64,000 bases of DNA, from assembly GCA_011316305.1 (NCBI GenBank), contig SAUG01000030.1, positions 558,001 through 622,000 of the forward strand, in the 5' to 3' direction. Shown here in pieces: positions 13,530-26,949 of this stretch (the stretch's first letter is position 1; every line of letters starts with the position of its first letter). The notes beneath the pieces were generated by a model. That model had not been told where the DNA came from, did no database searches, and saw only the letters and a program-made list of their open reading frames with translations. This DNA comes from Rusavskia elegans. Its lineage: Eukaryota; Ascomycota; Lecanoromycetes; Teloschistales; Teloschistaceae. The position numbers and the translations under genes are program-made.

Positions 13530-14528
13530 TAGATTGATTACTTCGATACGGGTTTCTATTAGTACTTCGAAAATCCGACCCGAATTTTAGCGAGTCGATT
13601 TAATTCGATCCGCTAAATAATTCGAATCGATTTCTAAAATTAAAATCGATAATTAAATCGGATTATAAAATAATAACTAATAGAAATTCGATTTATTCCG
13701 TTGAATCTTGGATTTATATAATATAATATTATATTATAATTTATAAATTTATTAGTTATAGACTAGATATTTCGGCACGGATTTCTATCGATAATTCGAA
13801 AACTCGACCCGAGTTTTAATAAATCGATTTAATCTAATCCGCTAAATAGTTCGGGTCGATTTTTAATATTAAAATTAAAAATCAGATCGGATTATAAAAC
13901 AGAAATTAATAAAATTTCGATTCGATCTGTAAATCTTTCTATATATAAAATAATATTATAATTAATTAATTCATTTTATATGAAAATACTATATTTAGAT
14001 AATATATTTAGTTTAACTAGAACTATTCTAGCTAATATTATTAATTAACTAAATATTTTTTAAATAAATAGATATAATTATTATACTATAGTTATATTTT
14101 TATACCAGAATTTTGCGGTTTTAATAGATTAAATCCGAGTTTCCGGATTTAATCCGAAACTAAATTAAATCGAATTCTAGATTAATCCGACCCGATTTAA
14201 TTCGATATCTAGAAAAGTCGGAAATGATTTATATCGGGTCGGTTTCTCTAATATAGATTTAAACCCCGATCCGACGGCTTGTTTATTTAATTATATATAA
14301 AGATAATATATTCAAACAATATATTTAATCTATGTAGAAATCTTCTAGCAAATATAGAAAATTAATTAGATTTATTTTAAATAAATAGATATCATTTCTA
14401 TACTAGAGTTATACTTTTATATTATATTTTACTAGTTTCAACGGATCGAATCCGGGAATCCGGATCTAATCCGGAATTGAATCGGATTAGTTAATTTGAA
14501 TTCGAAATCCGATTCGACAGCCAATATA
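13530..14528 (+). mobile_element. hAT-like MITE, split by another copy
   Basis: Left end TAGATTGATTACTTCG at 13530, right end GACAGCCAATATA at 14528. The second copy at 13759-14285 interrupts it. The flanking 8-mers (AATAGTAT and AATAGTTC) agree at six of eight places, so the pairing of these two ends is probable but not certain. Confidence 0.6.
13759..14285 (+). mobile_element. hAT-like MITE nested in another copy
   Basis: Left end TAGACTAGATATTTCGG, right end GACGGCTTGTTTA. The flanks ATTAGTTA and TTTAATTA agree at six of eight positions. It sits inside the copy at 13530-14528, so it is the younger insertion. Confidence 0.6.
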
Positions 14529-14971
14529 AATAGTTCGATAGATAAATTAAACGTTAGTATATTAATATCGAAGATACGATCGTATAATTTATATTTTAAT
14601 TTATTTATTATATATATTGATCTTTTTTTATAGAATTTCTATCCGAGGTTTTAATTGAATTATTTTATATATACGTTTGATTACCGTAGTTTTTATACGA
14701 TAATAATAATTATTACTTGTATAGTAAAGTATTTTCGTAGTTAAAAGTCAAGCAAGATTTATAGCGTAGTTAATAGTTTTTATTCTATTATATTTTCTAT
14801 TTAATTACTATTTCTCTTCTATAGAAATATATCTTTTATCACTCGCAGTCTTTTACGTAAAACAAATATTATTTTATATATATAAAAAAGCGAACGACCT
14901 TTTGAATTCCTTTATACCAGTTCGAAATACGTACGATTATAAACTATTAATAGAGCTTTCAGAATTATCTA

Positions 14972-17515
14972 TAGACTGGCCGGTTCAAATCGGATTTCTA
15001 TCGAACCGTCGGATATTCTATCCGATTTTAGTAACCCGACCCGGGTTCGACCCGCTAAATAGTCGGATTAGATTATAGATTTTAACCCGACTTTTAGTCG
15101 GATTATAGACTTTAATTTAAAAACCCGATCTAAAAATTCGATCCGATCCGATTTATAATTATATTCGATAATTAAATACGAAAGTAATTATAGATAATAT
15201 AAATTAATAATATATTTTATTTAATATTAATTTATATAAAAAATATCTATAGATATTAGTTTATATACCGGGACTATATAAATAGTATTTTTCTTTTCTA
15301 AATAATTCTATAAATATATATTTCTTTTCTAGAACTTTTAATCTTTTAAAAATTATTATTAACAAGCTATTATTATCTTTCTAGCTATATTTCTAAATTT
15401 TATATTAATCTTCTAATAAACTGGACGTCTTTCTACTAAATAATAATATATTTAATATAGATTATAGCTGATTAATAATCTATAAAAAATAAATATAGTT
15501 AGATATATATAGTAATATAGAAAAATAGAATATTTATTTATTAGAAAAGTAATTATATATTCTTTTATTATATTCTATAGAATTACTAACGCTATATTTT
15601 ATATTCTATTAATCCCTCTATTTCTATTTACATTAACGACGTCGGTAAAAATTTTATAATATAGTCTAGCGAAAAGTACTTTAAAAATAAAAGGTTCGAA
15701 GTTTTTTTAATATCTATAGATTTTTTAAAAAATAATAGTTTTAGATTTCTATTTATATTATTTTTAATAGATTACTAGCTAGATTTACTAGAATATATTA
15801 TTCTAGGAAATTACCGGTACTATAGTACTATAAGATTTCCTTTTACTTTTCTTTTTATTTTTTCCGATTTTATTTTCTCGAGTCTTCGCTATATTTCTAT
15901 AAAACGGAATTAATTTTTTATCTAAAATAGTTTTAGCGTTATTATACGATTACTTATACTACTTTAATATATTATTTCTATTCAGATTTATACGTACTAT
16001 ATATTATACTATAATAAATAAAAGGAACGAAAAATTAATAATAGAATAAAATATAATACGGTACGGTATATGGTATATTAGTATTTTATTATAGTAGTAA
16101 ATTATTAAAGAATAGAAGATTAATAATAAGGTAAAATTATTTAGATAATCGACGGCTATATAATAGTTAGAAGATTAGAATTTTAAATAAGCCCGTATAT
16201 TTCTATAAACTTCTAGCGTATACTATTATTATAATATATAGCGTTTTTAGATAATTATATAGCTATCAACTATATTACTCTACTATATTATCTAGTATAC
16301 TATCTTTTTTATCCGAACTAAAACTATTATCTATAAAATTTTAATTAATTATAAACCGTAAACGCGGTAAAAAATAGACCGATACCGAATATAAACTCTA
16401 TAAAAAATAGAATACGGACTATATTACGATATATAACTACTTTAAAAAATTAAAAAGAATAGATTTCTAGAAAAGCGTAGATATAGGAACGAGGGTCGTA
16501 TTAGAATAAAACGCTAGAGATTTGAAAATAGACTATAAAGTAAAGAAAAAAAATCTATAGTAATATAATAAAATAATATATACTATACTAAATACTAATA
16601 TATATTTAATATTATACCAAAAAAATAATCTATATACTAAAACTTTTATAAAATATATAGAAAAGATAATAACTATTAAATAAATAAAATAGAAATAGAA
16701 TAAAATAATATAGTAAAATAATATATCGAATATAAATAGAGCTATCTAGTATAAAAAAATTTATTTCTAATATTTTCTCTAATTTAATATTACTATTAAC
16801 GGTCCGAATAAAATAATTTTAATAAAATATATAGCTCTAATCGTTAATATTATCTAATAATAAATAATCTATTATACCGGCCTCTAAGAATTTTAGTCTA
16901 CTAGAATCCTAGACTCTTTAGAAAAATAGATAGCGTTTACTAAAAGATTTAATTATAGCGGAAATACGGCTAATAAATATATTAAATCTCTCTATAGAAA
17001 AAAGGATAAAAATAGCGATAATATTATTAAAATTTACGAAAAGAATTAGATAGTAGAAAGGTACTCTTCTTTATAAAATAATACTAAATTTAGAAATAAT
17101 AAAAATTTAGCTAGAAGTATTAATCTTAATAGTTAGAAAAAAAATATAGAGGAAGAGATGGAAGCGAATAATAATAAAAATATAGAAAAAAATAAAGATA
17201 AAGATATAAAAGAAAATATTAAACTATTTAATTAGTTATATAAATCGAGAAATAATAGTCTAAAGAAATATAATATCTATATATATTACTATACTAATAT
17301 TAAATAAAAACTATACTAAATAATATAATATATAAAAAAATTAAATTTTAATAATAGAATTATTCTTTTACATACGATTTTAACGTTTTAATAAATCGAA
17401 TTCGAGTACCCGATCCTGATCCGGGTTCGAATCGGGTCGAACCGTAGAAAAACCCGATTCGAGTCGGATTGGATTAGCTAATTTAGATTCGAAACCCGAT
17501 CCGACGGCCAATTTA
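14972..17515 (+). mobile_element. hAT-like element, 2.5-kb form
   Basis: Ends TAGACTGGCCGGTT and GACGGCCAATTTA. The flanks ATTATCTA and ATTACCTG differ only by C/T and G/A, as RIP of an identical 8-bp duplication would give. It is inserted in an F element. The interior is homologous to 9200-11714. Confidence 0.85.
16850..17240 (+). pseudogene. conserved frame of the 2.5-kb hAT-like interior, product unknown
   Basis: A plus-strand frame with only RIP-type stops reads SLEK, then YSGNTANKYIKSLYRKKDKN and an Asn/Glu/Lys-rich acidic tail. The copies at 11.1 and 40.0 kb give similar peptides (for example ANIAIEFLYKKKDEN), which suggests a real protein C-terminus. I cannot assign it to a transposase family. 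No hAT dimerisation motif is visible in it. Confidence 0.4.
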
Positions 17516-18209
17516 ATTACCTGCTAGATGATTATACTATTTTTTATCTTTATTACTATATTTCTATCTATAGTCGTACCCGAATCTAGACGATCTACTA
17601 ATTTATCCGGATATTTAATAACTACTAGCTCGAATTCTAATAGAACAAAAGCTTTTACTAGAAAGTTAAAACGGTTACTAGAATTATATAGTTCCGGCGG
17701 ATTTAAAATATAAAACTTTAATATTATAATTAAAACTATCGGATTTCGAAATTTAAAATCCGTTATAGTAGACGGACTAGCGAGGATTCGATCGACGTTA
17801 TTAAATAGCTCGAATTTAGCGATTTCGGGTTCTATTTCTTTTAATTAGAAAAATATAATCGTAGTTTATAATTAGTGGAAATTTTGTATATATTAGTCTA
17901 CAGCCTATATTGTTATAGAAAAGACGTACGTTAGATACGATAATAGATATTGGTAAAAAAAAAAAAAACGACTGTAAGATATATATAATGCGAAAGCTCT
18001 ATTACTATTTTAAATAAACTATAGAAATTTATACTACGAACGTATCAAAAAATAAATTCGAATTAATTTTATATAATTCTTTAATTTAAATTAAATAGAC
18101 TGAAATATTAATTTCTATACCATATATCCAAAGCTAGCGTACTAATATTAAAATAAATTACTTACGAAACCGACGATTAACCGGATATTAAAAAACAAAT
18201 AAAATAATA

Positions 18210-19905
18210 TAAATCAATTTTTTTAATTATAATTTTAAATTTTTAAAAATATAATAAATTTATTTATCGATAATATAACTAGAAATCTATTAAAATATAT
18301 ATATATTATAGTTATCTATCTTTCTATTATCTTTTATTAATAATATAAATTACAAATTTTTTATATACGTATATATTTTTGAAGTAGCTATAGTTAAAAA
18401 CAATATCAAACGGTAGTATATTTGGAATAAATTTATTTATTATAAAAAAAATCTATTTTTATTATTTTTTAAACGTATTATTCGATTTTTTTATTTTTTT
18501 ATTTTAATCGATTTGATAAAATATTTAACCGTAGTAGCTAGTATATTAGCTAGCGACTGTTTTTAAATCATATAAATTAAAAAATATATTAATGATTTTC
18601 TTTTTAAAAAATTTCTATCTAAAGTTATATTAAATTTAAATATATATTTATATATATTTTACTAACGTTATATACGGTAACTATCATTGTATCTTACGTA
18701 TAAAAAAGATTTTACAGCCAAGAATATAAAGTAGTTCGTTAGATAAAATTTATAGCGCAATTAATTATATTAACTATTTTTTTTTATTCGATCACGAATC
18801 TTCTATTATATAAATATAACTTCTTTACTCGCAGTTTTCGATCTATCCTTTTTCGACGTTATAGATAATTATAGATATCTAATATTTCCGCTATATCTAT
18901 CTACTATAAAACGAAAAAATTATAAATAATTATAGGTTCGATTATATTTATTATATAATTTATTTTTAAACGTTCCGTTAAACTATTAAAATATTCTTTA
19001 GTCTATATAATTTTAAAATGATCGCTAGCTATAGAGTCGTTACCCGATTAATTAAATTAAAAAAAGATAAAAAAGTCGAATAGCGCGTTTTAAAGGCGGT
19101 AAAAAAAATTTTTTATTAAAATTTAAAGAAATTATTCCAACTATAATAATATAATCGATATTATCGAAAATAGATATAGTTATTATAGATAGGAATACTA
19201 TTATTTAATTTTAATATATTATAGTTATTAAAGAAGGATATATATATATATTAAAGGTTTCAATAAATTATAATATTTACGAAAAGCTTATATTATTAGT
19301 AAAAGAAAAAAAAAGCGATAACTACGAGATATATTTATCTGTAAAAGTTTCTATATTAAATTATCGGTAGAAGAAAACGTTATATTACTAAAAAAATTAA
19401 AATTAAACCTTTTAAAAACTAATATTTATATTAAATAAATTAAATTATAAAATTTACTACCGGATATTCGATACTAATATATTAACAAACAATTTATACT
19501 TCGAACCACTGGTTTATCGGATACCAAAATCAAAACAAATTAACTAAATATTAATAGTTTAATAGAATATTAAAATATAGATTATATAGATTATATAGAT
19601 TATATACTTTTAATAATAATTATAGATAATTATTATATAATATAAGAAATGATTATAGTAAATAATCTAAATATTTATAAATATTTATATCGTTGAAACA
19701 AAAATAATAAAGGATTCGTAGTCAGATAAAAAAACGAGAGAGTTAAATATAAAGAATTAACTACGCTTTAAACTATAATTAACGAATATCAACTATAAAA
19801 ACTTCTTTATACGTAAACAATTATCATCGTTATCGTATATAATATTGATACTATATATATATACGATTTAATTATTCGAATATCAATATTTGATTTTCTA
19901 TAAAT
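18210..19905 (-). mobile_element. G element, truncated and split by another G
   Basis: 18210-18593 and 19600-19905 are the two parts of one reverse-oriented G copy. The first part carries TTAATAATATAAATTACAAATT and the GCTAGTATATTAGCTAGCGAC block. The second carries AATTAACTACGCT and TTATCGTATATAATATTGAT. Its start is truncated next to the F element. Confidence 0.55.
18594..19545 (+). mobile_element. G element, copy nested in another G
   Basis: Left end GATTTTCTTTTTAAAAAA and right end GGTTTATCGGATACCAAAATC match the copy at 60238-61192. It carries the full set of family landmarks over about 0.95 kb and lies in opposite orientation inside the surrounding G remnant. Confidence 0.65.
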
Positions 19906-20039
19906 ATATATTAGAAATTTTAATCTATTGGATTATCTAATTATTTCATAGATTATCTATTTTATTGAAAATCTATTTAGAATTTTAAAGAATTAGATTT
20001 AGATAATAAGATTCTATTAAAAATATCGTAATATATTTA

Positions 20040-20945
20040 TCTTTATATATTTAAATTTAATTTTTTAAAAATATATTTTTAAAATTATATTGAATTTTTA
20101 TAGTTATATATATTATTCAATTTATATACGATCACGATTATTATATCTATCTATAAAGAAACTTTTATAGTTAAAAATATATTTATTTAGTAAAATTTAC
20201 AGCGTAGTTGATTATTTTTATTTAACTATTTCCTTTTTTAGTCGATTACGAATCCTCTACTCTCTAGTTTTTTCTCGATATTATAAATAATTATAAATAT
20301 CAAATATTTCCGCTATATCTATCTATTATACTACGAAATTACTATTTATAGTTATCGTTTCGGCTATATTTATTAAATAACCTATATATAAATATTCTAT
20401 AAAATTATTAAATTATTTTATAGTTTATATAATTTTAAAAATATTACTAGATAATATACTAGCTACTATAGCTAAGTTATTTAACCGGTCGATTAATATA
20501 AAAAGGAATAGAAAAATCCGATAGTATATTTTAAAGATAGTAAAAAAGAAATTTTTATTAAAATTAAAAAAAATTATTTTAGTTATAATAAAAGATATAG
20601 TTATTATAGATATAGATACTATCGTCTAGTCTAGCTAACAGCTATAGTTGCTACAGAAATATATATATATATATATAAACTTTAGATTTATATTATTAAT
20701 AAAAGAAAAAAAATAAAAAGCGATAACTACGAGATATATTTATCTATAAAAACTCCTACGTTAAATTATAAATAGAGAAATACGTTATAAATTTAAATTA
20801 AAATTATAAAATATAATTTTATACGTTAAATAAAGTAGAATATTAATTCTACTATCGTATATTCGATACTGATATACTAATATTTGATTTATTTATCGAA
20901 CTATTAGTTTATCGAATACTATAACTAATAAAGTTAACTAAATAT
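20040..20945 (+). mobile_element. G element, copy with small internal losses
   Basis: Carries ATACGATCACGATTATTATA near the left end, TTTACAGCGTAGTTGATT, TTCCGCTATATCTATCTA and a right end TTTATCGAATACTATAAC. It is somewhat shorter than the other copies. A run of alternating AT lies near 20660. Confidence 0.6.
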
Positions 20946-21230
20946 TTAAATTTAAATCGATCGGTTTAGACGATTAAATCGATACGATTTATTAAATAAT
21001 ATTTTAAAAAAATCTCTTTTATATAAAATCAATTTAGTAAATAGAAAAATTTTAAATATTAGTTATTTTTCGAAAAATTCGAATCTTCGATCTATTACTA
21101 TCGGATCAATTTTTAATTTCGAAAAACGTTAGATTTATAAATAATAAATCTATTAGACAACGTAGTATCTATTAATATATAATTTAAAAACTATAATCAT
21201 ATATATATATATATATATATTTAAATATAT
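20946..21230. other. AT-rich, nothing recognised
   Basis: No gene. It ends in an (AT)n run near 21200-21222. Part of it resembles the segment that follows 8443. Confidence 0.35.
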
Positions 21231-22095
21231 AATTTTGATTTTAATATTAAATAAATCAATTGTTCGATAAATAAATTAAACGTTAATATATTAGTATCGA
21301 ATATACGATAGTAAATTTTTTTTTTAATTTAATTAATATAAATAACGATTTTCTAAAATTTTAATTTAAAATCGTTTAATAATAAATTATATTCTTCTAA
21401 TAATAATATACTATAGAAATATTTACAGAAAATATTATCGTAATCATCGTTTTTTTTATTAGTAATATAAATCTAAAATCTTTTATATACGTATATATTT
21501 TCGTAATAGTTATATAAAAGCTAAATTAAACGATAGTTGTATTATCTATAATAAATATATCTACTTTTATAGAGGTCGACTATTTCGTTATAATTAGAAT
21601 AATCTATTTTAATCTCGATAAAATTTTTTTTTATTATTTTTAAAATATATTATCCGATCTTTCTATATATTTTTTATTTTAATCGATCGTATAAGACTTC
21701 TAGCTAATATAGCTAGCGTACTAGCTAGTAACTTTTAAAAAATTATATAGACTAAAGAATATTTAAATAATTTAACGGTATATTTAATTATAGATAATAT
21801 AATGATTATAGTCGCAGTAATAGTTATAGAAAAGTATTATATAGTATAGTAAATCGATATAGCGGAAACATTAGATATTTATTATAATTTTTAACGTTTA
21901 AATAAAAGAAAAAATTATTTATATAAAAGTAATTAGTTACGCTATAAATTGTATCTAGTATACTATATAACTTTAGCTGTAAAAGTTATTTAATATATAA
22001 AATACAATAATCGTTATCGTATATAACGTTGATAATATATATATATATTTCAATCTAATTTAAATAAAAATTTTCTAGAAAGAAAATATAAATAT
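21231..22095 (-). mobile_element. G element, reverse orientation
   Basis: Begins ATTTTGATTTTAATATTAAA and ends TTTTCTAGAAAGAAAATA, the reverse of the other copies. It contains ATTAGTAATATAAATCTAAA, the AGCTAGCGTACTAGCTAG block and AACGTTGATAATATATAT near its right end. Confidence 0.65.
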
Positions 22096-22110
22096 AAATA
22101 ATATAATATT

Positions 22111-22563
22111 TAAACCAGCTATTTCGATACGAGTTTCTATCGATATCTATAACCTGATCCGAATTTTTAGCGAGTCGAACCGATTCGATTCGTTAAACTG
22201 TCAATTCCGGATCGAATTCGGAAATCCGATAGTAATCTAAAAAATTTTTATTAATAGTATAATATTACTATAAATTATTTAATAAATTATATATAAAGAT
22301 AATATATTTATATAATATTTTTAGTCCAACTAGTATCTCTATAGCTAGCGTGGTTATCTAATTGGAATATTTTAAAACTATTAAAAAAATTTTTATATTA
22401 GAATTATATAAAATATTTAAATTTAGCGGATTATTTAAATTAAATTAGATTATAAACTAGAAATCGAAAATCTATTAGTTCGGTATCTAGAAAAATCGAA
22501 ATCGATTCGAATCGGATCGATTTTTTTAATCCGGATTCGAAATCCGATCCGACAGCCAGTCTA
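22111..22563 (+). mobile_element. hAT-like MITE, 453 bp, TSD ATAATATT
   Basis: Left end TAAACCAGCTATTTCG (a RIP-mutated TAGACTGGCT...), right end GACAGCCAGTCTA. It is flanked by identical 8-mers ATAATATT (22103-22110 and 22564-22571). It has the same length as the copy at 7982-8434. Confidence 0.85.
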
Positions 22564-22571
22564 ATAATATT

Positions 22572-24316
22572 AGATAAATTATTTTCAAAAAGGATACGAT
22601 ATTAAAAAAAGATTATTTTATTTAAAAATAGAAATTACTATATAATCGATAGAAAATATTTTTATTTCTTTACGATATCAATATAAAATGGATCGTAGAT
22701 AGATACTATAAAGTTAAAAAAAAAATTTGGAATAAAAAATACTAGAAATAAAAGCTTTCTTCGAAGTTAAAAAGCGGCGATGAAAATGTTATCTACAATA
22801 ACCAACTTTGTATCTCGTATAAAAAATCTCGCGAGTTGACGCGGATTTATATATAAAGTAATATAAACCCGCCTATAAATAGAAAATTTAAACGTTGCTT
22901 TTAGAGTTTTATTTATATACGCTACTCGCAGATTAACGACGATATTTTAAATTTAATTCTTTAATATTATATTATTTTACTATTTTGTCAAAAATTTATT
23001 TTCTTTTTATCAAACCGTTTTATTTGATATTATTTTTATTTAAAAATTTATACGAAATTAAACGCGACGAATAGTAAATTCTATAATAATATCAATATAT
23101 TAAAATATAATTTCTATACCGTCGATTTTAATCTTTTTAATAAATTTTTCGATTGGAACTCGTTTAAATCCGTCGAATTTAAAAAGATATAGAATTTTTA
23201 AATTTTGTATATAATAAAATTTTATCACTTTCCGTTTAATCTATTATAAAATAATGATTTTTATATCGTATTCGACCGAGTGGAAATATTTTTATAAACA
23301 TTTCTACTAGTTTAGCCAAATCGTTTATTTATAGCAACTATTTTAAATATATTTGAAAAAAAATTGTAAAAAATTATAAAATAATTACTATTTAGTTAAA
23401 AACGTTATTATTATCGTTATAACATCAATAATATATTTGTATAAGATTTTTCTATTCGTATAAATTTATTATTATAGAATTATAATCTTTTTTTCTTTTA
23501 AATTAAATATTCGTTTTAGTTTCTAGAACTAAAAATATAGATATACGATCCATTCGATATAAACGTAATAGATAAAACTTTAAATTAGATATATTTATAT
23601 ATTCAAGTACGTAGCGAGTAAATTGTCTAAAAAGTTTTTTCGATAAATAAAAACGAAAACAAATAGTATTAATTTAATATTAAACTCTCTTTTTTTTTTG
23701 GCAATACTTTAAATAATAGATATTTTGATATCTATATACTAATAATTACTAAAAAAGAGCTAATTTCTATATATCGAATATCTTCTATTAAAAAAACTAT
23801 AAAATCTAAAAAGTAAAAATTATTAAATTCCTTTTTTTTAAACGCTTATAACTTTTTTCGTACGTCGAAACGAATTGTCGTTCGAATCGAATTAGAAATC
23901 TTTTGAAAACCGGATTCGTATTTTAAATGATTTTATTTATCTTCGATTAAACGTAGTATCGAGATATTAAATATCTAATATATTATATTTTTATTTTTTT
24001 TATTTTTATAATTTTGTATTCATTCTATATATTCTATATAATTTTATTTGATTTCAAAAAAATTTATCAAAGATATTCATTTCGATATATAGTTTTTTAA
24101 TATAGCCAATTTTATATATATAGATTAATATATCTTTATAAATCGCGAAAAATCCATCGTATCAGAAAATATAAAAAAAAATTAAATTTTAAATATTTCG
24201 AATTGTATATATATTTTTATTTTTTATTTTTTCTTTTATAAATCGTATATTATAGTTGTTTCTTGATATTTTAAAAGAAAAATTCAAAATAACTATATAT
24301 TACGTCCACGATTCCA
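22572..24316. other. AT-rich 1.7 kb, unclassified
   Basis: No reading frame or terminal repeat that I recognise. The stretch 22700-22960 is less RIP-mutated, with more CA/TG steps (for example CTACAATAACCAACTTTGTA near 22790 and CGCGAGTTGACGCGG near 22830), so it may be single-copy or younger sequence. Confidence 0.4.
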
Positions 24317-24700
24317 TAGAAGTATTCACGCTAATTAGTCAGATAAACGGACTAATAGTTTAATCCAGTTAGAACCGCTGGAACCGCGGGGCCGCCTTTT
24401 TTTAGTAGATCGGCCCTTTCGGATATATCGGCCTTTTTTCTATATATATCGCTTTTTATAATCTAGTAAATAGCTTTTGTCTTTATTTATTAATATAATT
24501 ACTAAATACTATTTTCGTTTATCTTTTATAATTATTTTTATAACGAAGACGCCTAATAATATCGTAACTTTATCTTTACGATTATACGAGACTAGTTACG
24601 ATATTCTATATTAGAACTCTCTTACTATTTAGTAGTTCGGACTACGTCTACGACTGTAGCTAGATTCGAACGTACCGTCTTCTAATATTCAAAGACGTTA
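24317..24700 (+). repeat. possible solo LTR
   Basis: A locally GC-rich segment beginning AGAAGTATTCACGCTAATTA, with ACCGCTGGAACCGCGGGGCC near 24382, and ending near TCTAATATTCAAAGACG. The related ends (GAAGTATTC and AATATTC) and the abrupt composition change suggest an LTR. There is only one copy in the window and no target duplication that I can see. Confidence 0.3.
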
Positions 24701-25198
24701 TACTATAATCGAATTACTATTATTTAATTTAATATATAATAGAGTTTTAATTATAATATAATTGAATTCGTCTTTTATAATATTATCGTAAATCTTTTAT
24801 CGTTCTATATTTATTGATTATATATAATTTGTTACGATTATAAAATTTTATTATTAGTTGAAAATTTATATAACGTATAAATTTAAAAAGAAAACGCTAG
24901 ATTATTCGATATTTCTAATCGAAATAATAGTTAATATTAGTTAATATATAGCGTTTTAATACGATTGGTTTATATATTATATATTAACTATAAAAATTGC
25001 TAAAAAGTAAAATATTGATATATCAGCGATTTTCTTTTTCGGATTCAAGTAATTCAAGCTGGTAAATCCGGTAACTTCGTAAATTTTAAAACCGATTTAA
25101 CGATTTACTTACAGCTTATTTATAGCCGTAAATTCTACGAACAATTCTATAAATACTTATAGCTATAAAATCGATTTTCGAAAATATTTAATTAATTT
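24701..25198. other. AT-rich, nothing recognised
   Basis: No gene. A short stretch near 25030-25110 (CAAGCTGGTAAATCCGGTAA) is less mutated but not identifiable. Confidence 0.35.
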
Positions 25199-26085
25199 GT
25201 TTTGGTTTTAGTACCCGGTAAACCAATAATTCGACAATTAAATCAAAGGTTAGTATACCAGTATCGAATATACGATTAAAGAATTTATATTCTAGTTTAA
25301 TTAACGTAAATTAAAGATTTATAAAATTTTAATTTAAATTTATTTAGTAATTTAACGTATCTTTCTATCGATAATTTAATATAGAGATTTATATAGATAA
25401 ATATACCTCGTAATTATCGCTTTTTCTTTTTTTACTAGTAATATAAGTTCTGTAATACCTCTCGCAAGTATTACGATTTACTAAAATTTTTTACGTACGT
25501 ATATACTTTCGTAACAGTTATATTATAGCTAATCTAAACGATAATATCTTTCTATTTCTATAATTACTATATTTACTTTCGACGATATCGACTATCTCGT
25601 TATAGCGAGAGTACTATATTTCAACTTCGATAAATATTTTCTCTTTACCGTTTTTAAAACGCGTTATCCGATCTTTTTATTTCCTTTTAATCTAATCGAC
25701 CGGATAAAGTTTTAAACTATAGTAACTAGCGTACTAGCTAGCGACCCTATAGCTAGTAATTTTTTTAAAATTATACGGGCTAAAGAGTATTTTAATAGCT
25801 ATGAAAATAATTGAATATAGATAATATAATGAATATAGCTAAAGCGACGATTATTAATAATTATTTAATATTATAGTAAATAGATATAGCGGAGATATTA
25901 GATATTTATAATTATTTATAACGTCGAAAAAGAAATAGTAAAAGATTCGTAATCGAATAAAAAAAGAAATAGCTAATATAATTAACTACGCTGTAAATTT
26001 TATCTAACGAATTGTTTTATATCTTTAATTATAGAAATTTCTGTATATATAATTTATAAAAATCGTTGCCGTATATAACGTTGAT

Positions 26086-26125
<40 letters not shown>

Positions 26126-26163
26126 TAATATAATTCCAAATAGAAATCTTTTAAAAAGAAAAC
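25199..26163 (-). mobile_element. G element, reverse orientation, with long (TA) run
   Basis: Begins TTTTGGTTTTAGTACCCGGTAAACC and ends ATTCCAAATAGAAATCTTTT. The conserved frame of the family is on the plus strand here, for example around GACGATATCGACTATCTCG at 25581. It includes an alternating (TA) run near 26090-26120, at the same place where the 60-kb copy has one. Confidence 0.65.
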
Positions 26164-26414
26164 GATTTGCGAAAATAAAAAATATAATATAATTTAAAAG
26201 GTCTTGATCTATAGACCGCTAGGCTCTACGTAGTCTAGTAGACGAAGATTTATTTTAGTAAAATAATCGATTTAATTCGCAAAATCTAATTTAGAAAAGG
26301 CTAGCGTGGTTCTAGCGTTAGATATAAACTATTCGAATATCTTATACTAGCGCCGAAAACGAAACCTTAAAATACTTTAAATTAAAAATTGAATTAAATT
26401 AAATTTTAGACTTT
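26164..26414. other. short unclassified spacer
   Basis: Contains GGTCTTGATCTATAGACCGC, a near-palindrome, and GGCTAGCGTGGTTCTAGCG. No gene. It does not match the MULE sequence found on the far side of the neighbouring Ty3/gypsy element. Confidence 0.35.
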
Positions 26415-26866
26415 TGTTATAAATACAGGCGGCGTGTTTTTGAAAACGCGGTAGTATTTAGTACAGCGCTGGATTTCCTATTACGCCTCGATAGACAAGG
26501 ATATATAAGACGGTTTTAGTATTAATACTATAAAATATCTAAATAGTTTTAGTAAATAAATACTATAAATACTTTTATCTTAGTAGTTTTAGTAAATAAA
26601 TACTCTAAGATAAAGCTGTTTTAGTTATTTTAATTAATAAGTAACCTAAATAGTAGAGGATTTTATTTATCTATATAGATTCCGAATTCGACGCCTTTAT
26701 AGCTTTATATTTAATTTATTAGTTATTACTATATACTGCTCTAGTAATCTACTGACTTGTTTTTATATTAACTAAATAATTATCTATTATTCCTTCGTTT
26801 ATAGATATACTAATAAATCTAATTAACTTTTAGAAATACCAGGCCCCTTTAAATAGTCCTATAATA
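26415..26866 (+). repeat. 5' LTR of Ty3/gypsy family 2 (452 bp)
   Basis: Starts TGTTATAAATACAGG and ends CCTATAATA. It matches 32392-32883 along its length. It holds two units of an approximately 38-bp tandem repeat (TAGTTTTAGTAAATAAATAC...), whereas the 3' LTR holds three. Confidence 0.85.
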
Positions 26867-26949
26867 CTTTAAATATATTTAGAATATCTGTCGCAGGTTA
26901 ATATTAAACCTTTACTCTAAGTAATTCTAGCTCTATAGTAAAAAAGTCC

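Larger units (their letters stand above)
14624..18207 (-). mobile_element. F element split by a 2.5-kb hAT-like insertion
   Basis: The left arm (14624-14971) and right arm (17516-18207) together align with the uninterrupted F copy at 57617-58607. Shared landmarks are the TATCCGAGGTTTTAATT left end, TACGTACGATTATAA just before the break, and CCGACGATTAACCGGATA at the right end. The conserved frame of the family would run on the minus strand across the insertion site. An open plus-strand frame at 17528-17713 is a chance frame opposite it. Confidence 0.75.

Noticed and set aside
17528..17713. 61-codon open frame on the plus strand
   Set aside because: It lies opposite the conserved minus-strand frame of the F element and is not preserved in the 57.6-kb copy.
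26190..26230. GGTCTTGATC as left end of MULE copy A
   Set aside because: Similarity to the MULE terminus stops after about ten bases, and the 22-bp subterminal repeats are missing.
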